Positions 1 through 7,394 of a stretch of 16,287 bases of DNA are shown piece by piece. The notes beneath the pieces were generated by a model that ran no database searches, was not told the DNA's origin, and was given only the letters and a program-made list of their open reading frames with translations. Within the stretch, counting starts at the first letter, position 1; every line of letters starts with the position of its first letter. The stretch comes from Halovulum sp039190275 (GTDB lineage Bacteria > Pseudomonadota > Alphaproteobacteria > Rhodobacterales > Rhodobacteraceae). The DNA is taken from contig JBCCYF010000096.1 of the NCBI GenBank assembly GCA_039190275.1, forward strand, positions 1 through 16,287, in the 5' to 3' direction. Position numbers and translations under genes: made by a program.

Positions 1-407
1 GCGCGATAAGGCAGCATCTGTTTGCCGCGCAAATCGGATGCGAAAATCTCATGCTCATAGGTCGCTGTAGGATGTGCCAGCCCCTCCCCCGCGCGGGTGA
101 CGGATCGGCGCGCCATGACGCGGTCGCCCTTGGGTGCTGTAAAGAGCTGTGGCACGCTGATATCCAGACCCTGCGCAAGCTTGCGCACCGCCTCGAACGT
201 CGGTGACATCTGGTCGTTTTCGATTTTCGACAGGGTCGAGCGGGCCAATCCGGCCTTCTGCGCTGCCTGTTCCAAGGTCCAGTTCCGCGCCTTGCGCAAG
301 GCGCGCACCCTCTTGCCCAGATCCAGGGGCTCGACGGGCGGTGCGCCCGCCACATCGACATCACGGGCAACCCGCAAAAGCGAGGGAATTTCGTTGTCAT
401 CGACCAT
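1..407 (-). CDS. XRE-family transcriptional regulator with cupin sensor domain (3' end cut off by window edge)
   Basis: Reading the minus strand from an ATG at 405-407 gives 135 codons that stay open to the window edge, so the C-terminus is missing. Residues about 30-88 form an XRE/Cro-type helix-turn-helix: LGKRVRALRKARNWTLEQ, then KAGLARSTLSKIEND and SPTFEAVRKLAQGLDISV. From about residue 100 the sequence (RRSVTRAGEGL, HEIFASDL) looks like the start of the cupin effector domain of HTH-cupin regulators. An AAAGGA ribosome-binding sequence lies 11 bases upstream of the ATG. A GTG twelve codons further upstream in frame is possible but has no such site. The gene diverges from the ligase operon across 55 bp, which suggests it regulates that operon and perhaps itself. 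The ligand is unknown. The family call is firm; the target is inference. Confidence 0.88.
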   Translation of the reverse strand, partial: MVDDNEIPSLLRVARDVDVAGAPPVEPLDLGKRVRALRKARNWTLEQAAQKAGLARSTLSKIENDQMSPTFEAVRKLAQGLDISVPQLFTAPKGDRVMARRSVTRAGEGLAHPTATYEHEIFASDLRGKQMLPYR

Positions 408-462
408 CGACAGATCGGTCCTTTGCTGCCTAGATCCGTACACTAAGGTGGATTGACGAAAT
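408..462. promoter_or_regulatory. Divergent control region between XRE-cupin regulator and ligase operon
   Basis: These 55 bp separate two divergent start codons, so both promoters and any operator must lie here or reach into the coding ends. It carries the AAGGTGG ribosome-binding site of the ligase (445-451) and, on the other strand, the AAAGGA site of the regulator. I see no clean long palindrome and no confident -35/-10 pair. The assignment rests on geometry alone. Confidence 0.5.
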
Positions 463-1986
463 ATGGCAACTGCACGCGGGCAATCGATATGGGACGCGGG
501 CCCCTTTCTCAGGGTGCCGCAGCCGTTCAACCTGACCGAACACACGATGCGGGCGGGGCGCGCGACGCCGGATAAAGTAGCGCTGGAGGTTATATCGGGT
601 CCCGGCCAGTTGCGGGAAGCCTGGCGCTTTGCCGAGGTTGAGGCTGCGATATGCGGCACGATGACGGGTCTGGCCGCGCGCGGTCTTGGCCGGGGCGACC
701 GGCTGCTGCTGCGGCTGGGACACAGCATCGACTTTCCGATCCTGTTCTTTGCCGCTATGGGGCTTGGCGCGATCCCGATCCCCAGTTCAGCGCAATGGAC
801 ATCGCGCGAAGTGTCTGCCGCAACAGCGCTGGCGCGGCCGAAGCTGGTTGCTGCCGCGCCAGGTATCGAAGCAGGTACCGCTCCGATTGTCGGGCCGCAG
901 GACTACCATGCCTGGCGCGCCCTACCGCCGGCGGCGTTCGCCGTGACCGAACCGGATGATCCGGCATTCATGGTCTTCACTTCGGGCACAGGTGGGCAGC
1001 CCAAGGGCGTTTTGCACGCGCACCGCAGCGGTTGGGCACGGCGCATGATGTGGCGCGACTGGATGGATTTGCGCAGTAGCGATCGTGTGTTGCACGCCGG
1101 GGCATTCAACTGGACCTATACCCTGGGGACCGGTCTGACCGATCCATGGGCGGCCGGGGCGACCGCACTGATCTTCGATGGCCCTGGCGGCTCGGCTCTC
1201 TGGCCTCAATTGCTGGCGCGCCATGGCGCAACCCTATTTGCCGCATCCCCCGGTGTGTTCCGGCAGATCCTGCGCAGCGGCGAGGGTCTGCCCACCCTGC
1301 CCGCGCTTCGCCATGCGTTGTGCGCGGGTGATACGTTGCCCGCCGGGACTGCGCAAACCTGGCATGCACGGACCGGGACCCGGATCCACCAGGCCTTGGG
1401 GATGTCCGAAATCTCAACCTATGCATCCGATGCGCCGGGGTACGCTGCGGTGCGGCCGCAACGGGGCCGCCGCATCGCTGTGTTGAGCGCCGATCATGAA
1501 GCTGTACCGCCCGGCACACCGGGACGGATTGCAGTGTCGATCCGCGATCCCGGGCTTATGCTGGGCTATTGGCGCGGCGCGGACCAGCCCCCCGACCTGC
1601 CCTGCCAGGGCGAATGGTTCGATACCGGCGATATCGCCACAATGGCGGAGGATGGCACGCTGACACATCAGGGTCGCGCGGACGATATCCTCAATGCCCA
1701 GGGCTATCGCGTATCCCCGGTTGAGGTCGAGGAGGTGCTGTTGCAACACCCGCGCGTGGCCGAGGCCGGTGTGGCAGCACGCACCCTGAAACAGGACGTC
1801 GAACTGATCACGGCGTTCATCGTTCCTTGCGGAGACGACAGCGGGCTCGCGGCAGCACTGGCCGCGCATTGTGCCGAAAATCTTGCCCGTTACAAATGCC
1901 CGCGCGCCTTCTATGCTGTGCCCGAGTTACCGCGCACAGCGAACGGCAAGCTGATACGCCGCGCGTTGCGTGACATCGACATCTGA
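463..1986 (+). CDS. AMP-dependent acyl/aryl-CoA synthetase (ANL superfamily class I adenylate-forming enzyme)
   Basis: This 507-residue cytoplasmic enzyme should activate a carboxylic acid as an acyl-adenylate and transfer it to CoA. The ANL core motifs are all present. The phosphate-binding loop FTSGTGGQPKGV is at 172-183. The A5 region GMSEIS is at 313-318, where many homologues have YGMTE. EWFDTGD, with the ribose-binding Asp, is at 384-390. The hinge region GRADDILNAQGYRVSP is at 404-419. PRTANGK ends in the catalytic lysine K496. The N-terminal FNLTEHTM resembles benzoate-CoA ligase relatives, so an aromatic or medium-chain acid is plausible, but the substrate cannot be read. The start is supported by AAGGTGG 11 bases upstream. 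Length is normal to slightly short for the family. The DsbA-like gene follows after 17 bp, so the two form an operon facing the divergent XRE-cupin regulator. Confidence 0.9.
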   Translation: MATARGQSIWDAGPFLRVPQPFNLTEHTMRAGRATPDKVALEVISGPGQLREAWRFAEVEAAICGTMTGLAARGLGRGDRLLLRLGHSIDFPILFFAAMGLGAIPIPSSAQWTSREVSAATALARPKLVAAAPGIEAGTAPIVGPQDYHAWRALPPAAFAVTEPDDPAFMVFTSGTGGQPKGVLHAHRSGWARRMMWRDWMDLRSSDRVLHAGAFNWTYTLGTGLTDPWAAGATALIFDGPGGSALWPQLLARHGATLFAASPGVFRQILRSGEGLPTLPALRHALCAGDTLPAGTAQTWHARTGTRIHQALGMSEISTYASDAPGYAAVRPQRGRRIAVLSADHEAVPPGTPGRIAVSIRDPGLMLGYWRGADQPPDLPCQGEWFDTGDIATMAEDGTLTHQGRADDILNAQGYRVSPVEVEEVLLQHPRVAEAGVAARTLKQDVELITAFIVPCGDDSGLAAALAAHCAENLARYKCPRAFYAVPELPRTANGKLIRRALRDIDI

Positions 1987-2003
1987 CAGAAGGGACAACC
2001 ACT

Positions 2004-2690
2004 ATGGTCACGCGGCTTGAAATCCTGTCAGATCCGGTCTGTCCGTGGTGCTATATCGGAAAAGCCAAACTTGACCGCGCTCTGGAAAAACGGCCCGATC
2101 ATCCTTTCAACATCCAGTGGCGACCGTTCCAACTGAACCCGGACATGCCGACCGAGGGGATGGACAATGCCGCCTATCTGAGCGCCAAATTCGGCGGGCC
2201 CGAGGGCGCGCGGAAGGTCTATGCCAGGATCGAACAGACAGCATTGGATGCAGGTATTGATGTCGACTTCTCGCGGATTTCCAGAAAGCCGAACACAATA
2301 AATGCCCATCGTTTGCTGCACTGGGCCGGGATCGAGGACCGGCAGGGGCTGGTGGCAAACCAGCTGTTCCACCGTTTCTTCAAGCTGGGGCAGGATATCG
2401 GGGCAACCGACGTGCTGCTGGACGTGGCGAAAACCGTCGGGATGGACCACACTGTCACCCAGCGCCTGCTGGAGGGCGATGCCGATATGGCTGAAATACG
2501 CGCAGCGGATGCTCGGGCCCGTGATATGGGGGTCACGGGGGTTCCCACCTTTATTCTGGGCGGCAAATATGTTCTTACAGGGGCGCAGGAGACGGAGGTC
2601 TGGCTCTCTGTGATTGATGAGATCGTCGAGAAATCACAGGCAATGGATCATAAACCCGCAGAACCATCTGGGCTTACAGACACATTCTAA
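2004..2690 (+). CDS. DsbA-family / FrnE-like thioredoxin-fold oxidoreductase
   Basis: This 228-residue protein has a thioredoxin fold with a helical insertion, of the DsbA/2-hydroxychromene-2-carboxylate isomerase/FrnE group. The active site CPWC is at residues 13-16 within SDPVCPWCYIGK, just after the first beta strand. The cis-proline loop GVPTF is at about 179-183, followed by ILGGKYVLTGAQ. RKPNTINAHRLLHWA in the middle is typical of FrnE-like members. There is no signal peptide, so it should act in the cytoplasm, unlike periplasmic DsbA. AAGGGA lies upstream of the ATG. The gene starts 17 bp after the CoA ligase stop, so it is co-transcribed. Known relatives catalyse disulfide exchange or glutathione-dependent isomerisation of aromatic catabolites. 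Pairing with a ligase makes either a catabolic step or a redox-repair role possible. Confidence 0.88.
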   Translation: MVTRLEILSDPVCPWCYIGKAKLDRALEKRPDHPFNIQWRPFQLNPDMPTEGMDNAAYLSAKFGGPEGARKVYARIEQTALDAGIDVDFSRISRKPNTINAHRLLHWAGIEDRQGLVANQLFHRFFKLGQDIGATDVLLDVAKTVGMDHTVTQRLLEGDADMAEIRAADARARDMGVTGVPTFILGGKYVLTGAQETEVWLSVIDEIVEKSQAMDHKPAEPSGLTDTF

Positions 2691-2722
2691 GAGCTGAAAC
2701 TGCAGGCGTCCGGGCCGGGCAA

Positions 2723-2741
2723 TCGCCGCTGGCGAATTCTT
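2723..2741 (+). terminator. Weak terminator-like hairpin after the ligase/DsbA-like operon
   Basis: TCGCC (2723-2727) pairs with GGCGA (2731-2735) across a GCT loop and is followed by ATTCTT. The stem is only 5 bp and the U tract is poor. An overlapping alternative pairs CTGGCGAA (2729-2736) with TTCGCCAG (2770-2777). Either could mark the operon end, but the evidence is weak. Confidence 0.3.
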
Positions 2742-2847
2742 AACTATGCCCCAATCTCACCCAGAAATCTTCGCCAGTTGCTAATACTTTATTTACGAGA
2801 GGATGTGACCTTAACGCATCCGCCCTACGTAGATACTGGACGCCGTG

Positions 2848-3072
2848 ATGAAACAAATAGCTCCAATTCTCTTGCTGTCCGCCCTTGTCGCAGGCTGCAG
2901 CACGACAGGTACCGATATCACCAAGAACTCGCCCGGGTTGACCGGTGAACTTGCTGCCTGCAGCGATCCCGTTATACGGGGTTGCCCCGAGGTGCCGACC
3001 CTGGGCGCAGCTGTCGAAAGCAAGGCTGAGGCTGGAACGACCATGACCCGTGCCTTGTTGAGGCTGTTCTAA
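2848..3072 (+). CDS. Small predicted lipoprotein, function unknown
   Basis: From the ATG at 2848 this encodes 74 residues. A GTG codon immediately before it could extend the protein by one residue. The N-terminus is a lipoprotein signal: MKQ, a hydrophobic stretch IAPILLLSALV, and a lipobox VAGC with the lipidated cysteine at C17. The mature part would be about 58 residues, starting CSTTGTD and largely polar, with a CSDPVIRGC segment whose C38 and C46 could form a disulfide. Serine after the cysteine favours outer-membrane sorting under the usual +2 rule. No domain is recognised. No strong Shine-Dalgarno is visible. It stands alone on the plus strand, 157 bp after the DsbA-like gene and convergent with mfd. 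The lipobox makes it more credible than most short ORFs, but it is hypothetical. Confidence 0.68.
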   Translation: MKQIAPILLLSALVAGCSTTGTDITKNSPGLTGELAACSDPVIRGCPEVPTLGAAVESKAEAGTTMTRALLRLF

Positions 3073-3172
3073 AGCGTTTGGCGAAATACCTGAAGCATCA
3101 CCCACCACCTGACGCGTTGAAATCTTTCATTTCAGGCAGCATTAGGTGACTCAGGTTTTTCGCATAGTGCTC
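3073..3172. repeat. Palindromic intergenic repeat element (about 100 bp, nested inverted repeats)
   Basis: This is a long imperfect palindrome starting right after the lipoprotein stop. The outer arms GCGAAATACCTGA (3081-3093) and TCAGGTTTTTCGC (3151-3163) pair at 12 of 13 positions. AGC (3073-3075) and GCT (3169-3171) extend the fold loosely. Inside, CACCT (3106-3110) faces AGGTG (3144-3148), and TGAAAT (3118-3123) pairs with ATTTCA (3129-3134) across a 5-base loop. The nested layout resembles dispersed REP/MITE-like intergenic elements, and I believe related copies occur in roseobacter genomes, but no second copy lies in this window. As RNA it would form a strong hairpin between the convergent lipoprotein and mfd genes, so it may also act as a bidirectional terminator. 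Confidence 0.7.
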
Positions 3173-3202
3173 TAAATGGCGGCCTCCCCCTGATGGACCG
3201 GC

Positions 3203-3217
3203 AGCACCGCGGGTGCT
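3203..3217. terminator. Candidate terminator hairpin downstream of mfd
   Basis: AGCACC (3203-3208) and GGTGCT (3212-3217) form a perfect 6-bp stem with a GCG loop, 10 bp beyond the mfd stop on the minus strand. No T tract follows on either strand, so intrinsic termination is uncertain. Confidence 0.35.
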
Positions 3218-3226
3218 CTACAGGCG

Positions 3227-6200
3227 TTATTGCGACAAAACCTCGGATCCGGGTTTCGCTCCGCTAGCGCCCCTCGCCAGGCGGGCAAGATCGGACGCGA
3301 TGGCATACGCACCTTTGATCTTGTCGCTATCTGCGGACCAGTCTCGCCGGACGATGACCTTGTTGTCTTTCACCTTTGCCTGGCCACGCTGATCCTGCAG
3401 AAACTGAACCAGACCGGCAGGATCCGCGAATTTGTCATTGTGGAACTGCACAACCGCACCACGCGGCCCACCATCGAGTTTTGCGATACCCGCCTGCTTG
3501 CATTTCGTCTTGATGCGGACAACGTTCATCAGCGTTGTCACTTCGCGCGGGAGTTTGCCAAACCGATCGATCAGCTCGGCAGCAAAACCCTCAAGTTCCA
3601 CCTTGGTGGTCAGCGAAGAAAGACGGCGGTAAAGGCCAAGCCGCACATCTATGTCCGGCACATAAGGTTCGGGGATCAGCACCGGAACGCCCAGATTGAT
3701 CTGCGGTGCCCAACCTTCATCGCCGGCACTCAACCCCTCAAGCTCGCCAGCTTTCATCTTGGCGATCGCCTCCTCCAGCATATCCTGATAAAGCTCATAT
3801 CCCACCTCGCGGATATGACCGGATTGCTCATCGCCCAGAAGGTTTCCCGCACCTCGAATGTCCATGTCCTGGCTGGCCAGGGTGAACCCTGCCCCCAGGC
3901 TGTCCAGCGTCCCAAGCACCCTGAGCCGTTTCTCGGCCGTCGCGGTGAGCTTCTGCCGAGAACGCGTTGTCATATAGGCATAGGCGCGGATTTTCGACCG
4001 CCCGACCCGCCCACGGATCTGATAAAGCTGCGCAAGGCCGAACATATCTGCCCGGTGCACGACCAGCGTGTTCGCCGCAGGAATGTCCAGGCCGCTTTCG
4101 ACGATGGTTGTGGCCAACAGGACATCGTACTGACCATCGTAAAAGGCATTCATACGGCTGTCCAACTCGCCCGCCGGCATCTGGCCATGCGCGACAAGGT
4201 AGGTCACCTCGGGGACCTGGTCGCGCAGAAATTCCTCGATTTCAGGCAGATCTGCGATGCGCGGGACAACAAAGAAGCTTTGGCCGCCGCGGTAGTGCTC
4301 GCGCAGCAGCGCCTCCCTCAGTGTGACCGCATCAAACTCCGAGACATATGTCCGTATCGCCAGACGGTCGACCGGCGGTGTCGCGATCAACGACAAGTCC
4401 CGGACGCCGGTTAGCGCCAGTTGCAGGGTGCGCGGGATCGGGGTGGCGGTCATGGTCAGCACGTGAACTTCCGAGCGGAGCTGTTTAAGCCGCTCTTTAT
4501 GGGTCACGCCGAACTTTTGCTCTTCATCGATGATCACCAAGCCCAGCTGAGCGAATTTTACCGACTTCGCCAGAATTGCATGAGTACCGACCACAATCTC
4601 GACCGTGCCATTGGCCAGCCCCTCACGGGTTGAGGCCGCATCTTTTGTGCCAATAAAGCGCGACAGCTGGCGAACCGTAACCGGCAGCCCCCGGAACCGC
4701 TCCGCGAATGACTGGGCATGCTGCCGGGCCAGCAATGTGGTGGGTGCCACCACCGCCACCTGCTGACCGGACAACGCCGCCACAAATGCCGCGCGCAGGG
4801 CGACCTCGGTCTTGCCAAATCCGACGTCGCCGCAAATCAGGCGGTCCATCGGATTTCCCGATCCAAGGTCCTCTAGTACGTCGGAGATGGCGTTAAGCTG
4901 ATCATCGGTTTCCTGATACGGGAAGCGCGCACAAAACTCGTCCCACAAACCGTCCGGCGGTGTCAGCTTGGGCGCGGTACGCAATGCACGCTCGGCCGCG
5001 ATGCGGATCAGCGCGTCGGCCATCTCGCGGATCCGCTCCTTGAGCTTGGCTTTCTTGGCTTGCCAGGCACCACCACCCAGACGATCCAGAAGACCCTCCT
5101 CATGGCCATAGCGGCTGAGGAGTTCGATGTTCTCGACCGGCAGGTAAAGCCGGTCACCACCCGCATACTCCAGCGCGATGCAGGCATGCGGCGCGCCTGC
5201 AGCAGTCACCGTCTCAAGACCGTTGTAACGGCCGATCCCATGTTCGAGATGGACAATCAGATCGCCAGGGCTGAGGCTGGTTGCCTCGGTCAGGAAATTC
5301 TCTACACGGCGGCGGCGCTTGGGCGCGCGGATCAGCCGATCCCCCAGCACGTCCTGTTCTGTAATCACCGTAAGGCCAGGGGCGGTGAACCCCGCCTCTA
5401 TCCCCAACACGGACTGAAACAATCCGCCGGTGCCATTCGGCAGATCCTCGTAGCGATCCAGAGGTTGCGCATCGGTCGCGCCACTATCCTCAAGCAGGGT
5501 GCCCATCCGCTCCCGCGCGCCTTCGGAATAGCTGGCAATGATCACATGGCTTTCGGCACGGCGGGCCCGAATATGGTCCGCCAATGCGCCAAACAGGCTG
5601 ACATCCTCCTGCTGGCGTTCTGGCGCAAAGGTACGGCCGAGCCGCGCACCACTATCCGTAACGCCTAACCCAACGGGATGCGGCAGTACCGACAGATGCC
5701 GCACCGCCCGATGCGCCAGTGCGGCCTCCCAGGCGGGATCACCCAGATAGAGCTGCTCGGGCGGAACCGGTTTATAGACCGTGTCGAGTCGCCCCTTCTC
5801 GGCCAAGGCGTCCTGGCGGGCGCTGTATTGCTCGGTTATCGCAGCCCAGCGTGACGTCCGGGCCGCGTCGGTCTGATCGTCCAGGACGACCGGCGCGCCC
5901 GGAAGGTAGTCAAACAGCGTCTCCATGCCGTCGTAGAAGAAGGGCACCCAATGTTCCATGCCCTGATGTTTGCGCCCGGCGCTCACTGCCTCGTAAAGCG
6001 GATCGTCCGTGCCGACCGCGCCAAAGCTGGTGCGATAGGTCTGGCGAAACCGCTGAATTGATCCTTCGTCCAGGATTACTTCTGAGGCGGGTGCAAGTTC
6101 GACACGCGGCTCATCCCGGGTGCTGCGCTGGCTGGCCGGGTCGAACCGGCGTGCCCCATCAAGCACGTCTCCGAACAGATCGAGGCGCAACGGCATATCA

Positions 6201-6733
6201 GCGCCCGGTGGAAAGATGTCGATCAATCCGCCCCGGATGGCAAAGTCGCCCGGCTCGGTGACTGTCGGGGCCTGATTGTATCCCATCCGGGCCAGAAATC
6301 CACGCAGCGCCTCGACGTCGATCTGGCGCCCAACCTCTGCCGTGAAGCTGGCACCGGCCACAACCCGCCGCGAGGGCACGTATTGTGTGGCGGCCGCCAG
6401 TGTCGTGAGCAGCACGGCGGGACCATCGAACCCAGCGCTTAGCGCCGCAAGAACCGACATGCGTGCAGCCGATAGTTCCGTCGCGGGTGAGATCCGGTCA
6501 TACGGGACGCAGTCCCACGCCGGAAACGACATCACCGGCAGGCGTGGTGCAAAGAACCCAAGGGCCCGGCGCGTCGCCTCGACCCGCGCCGCATCGCGCG
6601 CGACAAAGACGACTGGACCCTCCGCGCGCGTGGCAAGGGTGTTGATGACCGTCGCGTCAAAACCTTCGGGCGCGCCGCTGATACGCTGCACACCCGGCGC
6701 GACCGGCGTTGAATGAACGGACGTTTCCGACAT
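3227..6733 (-). CDS. mfd: Transcription-repair coupling factor Mfd
   Basis: This 1168-residue ATP-dependent DNA translocase pushes RNA polymerase stalled at lesions off the template and recruits UvrA for nucleotide excision repair. The N-terminal third is the degenerate UvrB-like module. The RNA polymerase interaction domain follows at roughly 485-560 (LIVHLEHGIGRYNG). The SF2 motor has Walker A GDVGFGKTE at 635-643 with K641, DEEQ at 736-739, MTATPIPRT shortly after, and motif VI RGRVGR at 907-912. The C-terminal TRCF domain is complete. Length matches the family (E. coli Mfd is 1148). The start ATG shares its A with the TGA stop of the upstream membrane-protein gene (TGATG), and I see no good Shine-Dalgarno, so translation is probably coupled. 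High confidence. Confidence 0.98.
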   Translation of the reverse strand: MSETSVHSTPVAPGVQRISGAPEGFDATVINTLATRAEGPVVFVARDAARVEATRRALGFFAPRLPVMSFPAWDCVPYDRISPATELSAARMSVLAALSAGFDGPAVLLTTLAAATQYVPSRRVVAGASFTAEVGRQIDVEALRGFLARMGYNQAPTVTEPGDFAIRGGLIDIFPPGADMPLRLDLFGDVLDGARRFDPASQRSTRDEPRVELAPASEVILDEGSIQRFRQTYRTSFGAVGTDDPLYEAVSAGRKHQGMEHWVPFFYDGMETLFDYLPGAPVVLDDQTDAARTSRWAAITEQYSARQDALAEKGRLDTVYKPVPPEQLYLGDPAWEAALAHRAVRHLSVLPHPVGLGVTDSGARLGRTFAPERQQEDVSLFGALADHIRARRAESHVIIASYSEGARERMGTLLEDSGATDAQPLDRYEDLPNGTGGLFQSVLGIEAGFTAPGLTVITEQDVLGDRLIRAPKRRRRVENFLTEATSLSPGDLIVHLEHGIGRYNGLETVTAAGAPHACIALEYAGGDRLYLPVENIELLSRYGHEEGLLDRLGGGAWQAKKAKLKERIREMADALIRIAAERALRTAPKLTPPDGLWDEFCARFPYQETDDQLNAISDVLEDLGSGNPMDRLICGDVGFGKTEVALRAAFVAALSGQQVAVVAPTTLLARQHAQSFAERFRGLPVTVRQLSRFIGTKDAASTREGLANGTVEIVVGTHAILAKSVKFAQLGLVIIDEEQKFGVTHKERLKQLRSEVHVLTMTATPIPRTLQLALTGVRDLSLIATPPVDRLAIRTYVSEFDAVTLREALLREHYRGGQSFFVVPRIADLPEIEEFLRDQVPEVTYLVAHGQMPAGELDSRMNAFYDGQYDVLLATTIVESGLDIPAANTLVVHRADMFGLAQLYQIRGRVGRSKIRAYAYMTTRSRQKLTATAEKRLRVLGTLDSLGAGFTLASQDMDIRGAGNLLGDEQSGHIREVGYELYQDMLEEAIAKMKAGELEGLSAGDEGWAPQINLGVPVLIPEPYVPDIDVRLGLYRRLSSLTTKVELEGFAAELIDRFGKLPREVTTLMNVVRIKTKCKQAGIAKLDGGPRGAVVQFHNDKFADPAGLVQFLQDQRGQAKVKDNKVIVRRDWSADSDKIKGAYAIASDLARLARGASGAKPGSEVLSQ

Positions 6734-7263
6734 CAGAGCAAAAAGCTTTCAATGTTCTGCACGACCTGATGTACCGCCAGTATCACCGCAAGTGAGATGC
6801 CAAGGACACCGATCAGCTGGTTGAGCAGACGCTGCCGTCCCAGCGCTTTGCGCAAGCCCGCACCGCGCAAACCGTCACGGTCGATCCGCGCAGCGAAACG
6901 TATGGTGAATACGTAGATCAGCGTCAGCGGCAGCATCAGCGTAAACACGGCGCGGGCGAATTCGGAACCGCCCAAGGTCCCCAGTGTAACCAGGACCGCC
7001 AGCAGGAACGCCGTGAACCCGACAAGCACGGCGCCATAGCGTTTGAACAACGCGTTGAAGCGAAACACCTGCGCCAGAATAAGGGACTCGGTTGCCCGGG
7101 CATATGGCCCCTGCTCGTCATTTTCGCGGTTTGCCTCGATCACCATATCGAACGGGACGCCCAGGGTGAAATGGCTGGCCATTGACCAAGCCACCACATG
7201 CAACAGCCAGAACCATATGGTCCAGAAGCTGTTAAAGTTCATAAGTTCGCGAATTATGTCCAA
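6733..7263 (-). CDS. Four-helix inner-membrane protein of unknown function, co-transcribed with mfd
   Basis: This 176-residue protein has four likely membrane spans at about 12-33 (FWTIWFWLLHVVAWSM), 78-98 (YGAVLVGFTAFLLAVLVTLG), 105-125 (AVFTLMLPLTLIYVFTI) and 148-170 (LIGVLGISLAVILAVHQVV). A polar cytoplasmic-type segment (IEANRENDEQGPYAR) lies between the first two. I recall similar Rhodobacteraceae proteins labelled 'component of SufBCD complex', but nothing here shows a link to iron-sulfur assembly. The proposed start is TTG at 7261-7263, with GGAAAG seven bases upstream. An in-frame ATG seven codons later (7240-7242) lacks such a site. The recalled relatives begin MDW-, which fits the MDII- start. 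Its TGA overlaps the mfd ATG, making an operon. Confidence 0.82.
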   Translation of the reverse strand: MDIIRELMNFNSFWTIWFWLLHVVAWSMASHFTLGVPFDMVIEANRENDEQGPYARATESLILAQVFRFNALFKRYGAVLVGFTAFLLAVLVTLGTLGGSEFARAVFTLMLPLTLIYVFTIRFAARIDRDGLRGAGLRKALGRQRLLNQLIGVLGISLAVILAVHQVVQNIESFLL

Positions 7264-7330
7264 GACGGGGCTTTCCGGATGTTTGGGGAGAGCACCTAAA
7301 GACTTCTACGTGAAATTCAATCGCAGATAA

Positions 7331-7345
7331 GGGCAAACCTTGCCC
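7331..7345 (+). other. Small hairpin in the hemB leader / divergent intergenic region
   Basis: GGGCAA (7331-7336) and TTGCCC (7340-7345) form a perfect 6-bp stem with an ACC loop, 49 bp before the hemB start. A second weak stem, GCTCC...GGAGC, follows near 7353-7370. The 131-bp region (7264-7394) must also hold promoters for hemB and for the membrane protein/mfd operon. I could not identify a convincing -35/-10 pair for either. Confidence 0.35.
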
Positions 7346-7394
7346 CTGCTCAGGCTCCGTGGCATGGAGCGTCAAGCTCACGCAAGGAACACCG

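Noticed and set aside
97..456. A 119-codon plus frame at the left edge
   Set aside because: It is antisense to the XRE-cupin regulator, whose helix-turn-helix is clear on the minus strand.
408..462. Possible operator dyad between the regulator and ligase genes
   Set aside because: The best symmetry (TAG...CTA) covers only three base pairs each side, which is not above chance.
3230..4414. A 394-codon plus-strand frame opposite the mfd 3' half
   Set aside because: It lies wholly inside mfd with no ribosome-binding site and no family resemblance. It is an antisense shadow of high-GC coding.
7359..7394. GTG start adding 12 residues to HemB
   Set aside because: There is no Shine-Dalgarno at the GTG. 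AAGGAA directly precedes ATG 7395, which gives a standard HemB N-terminus.
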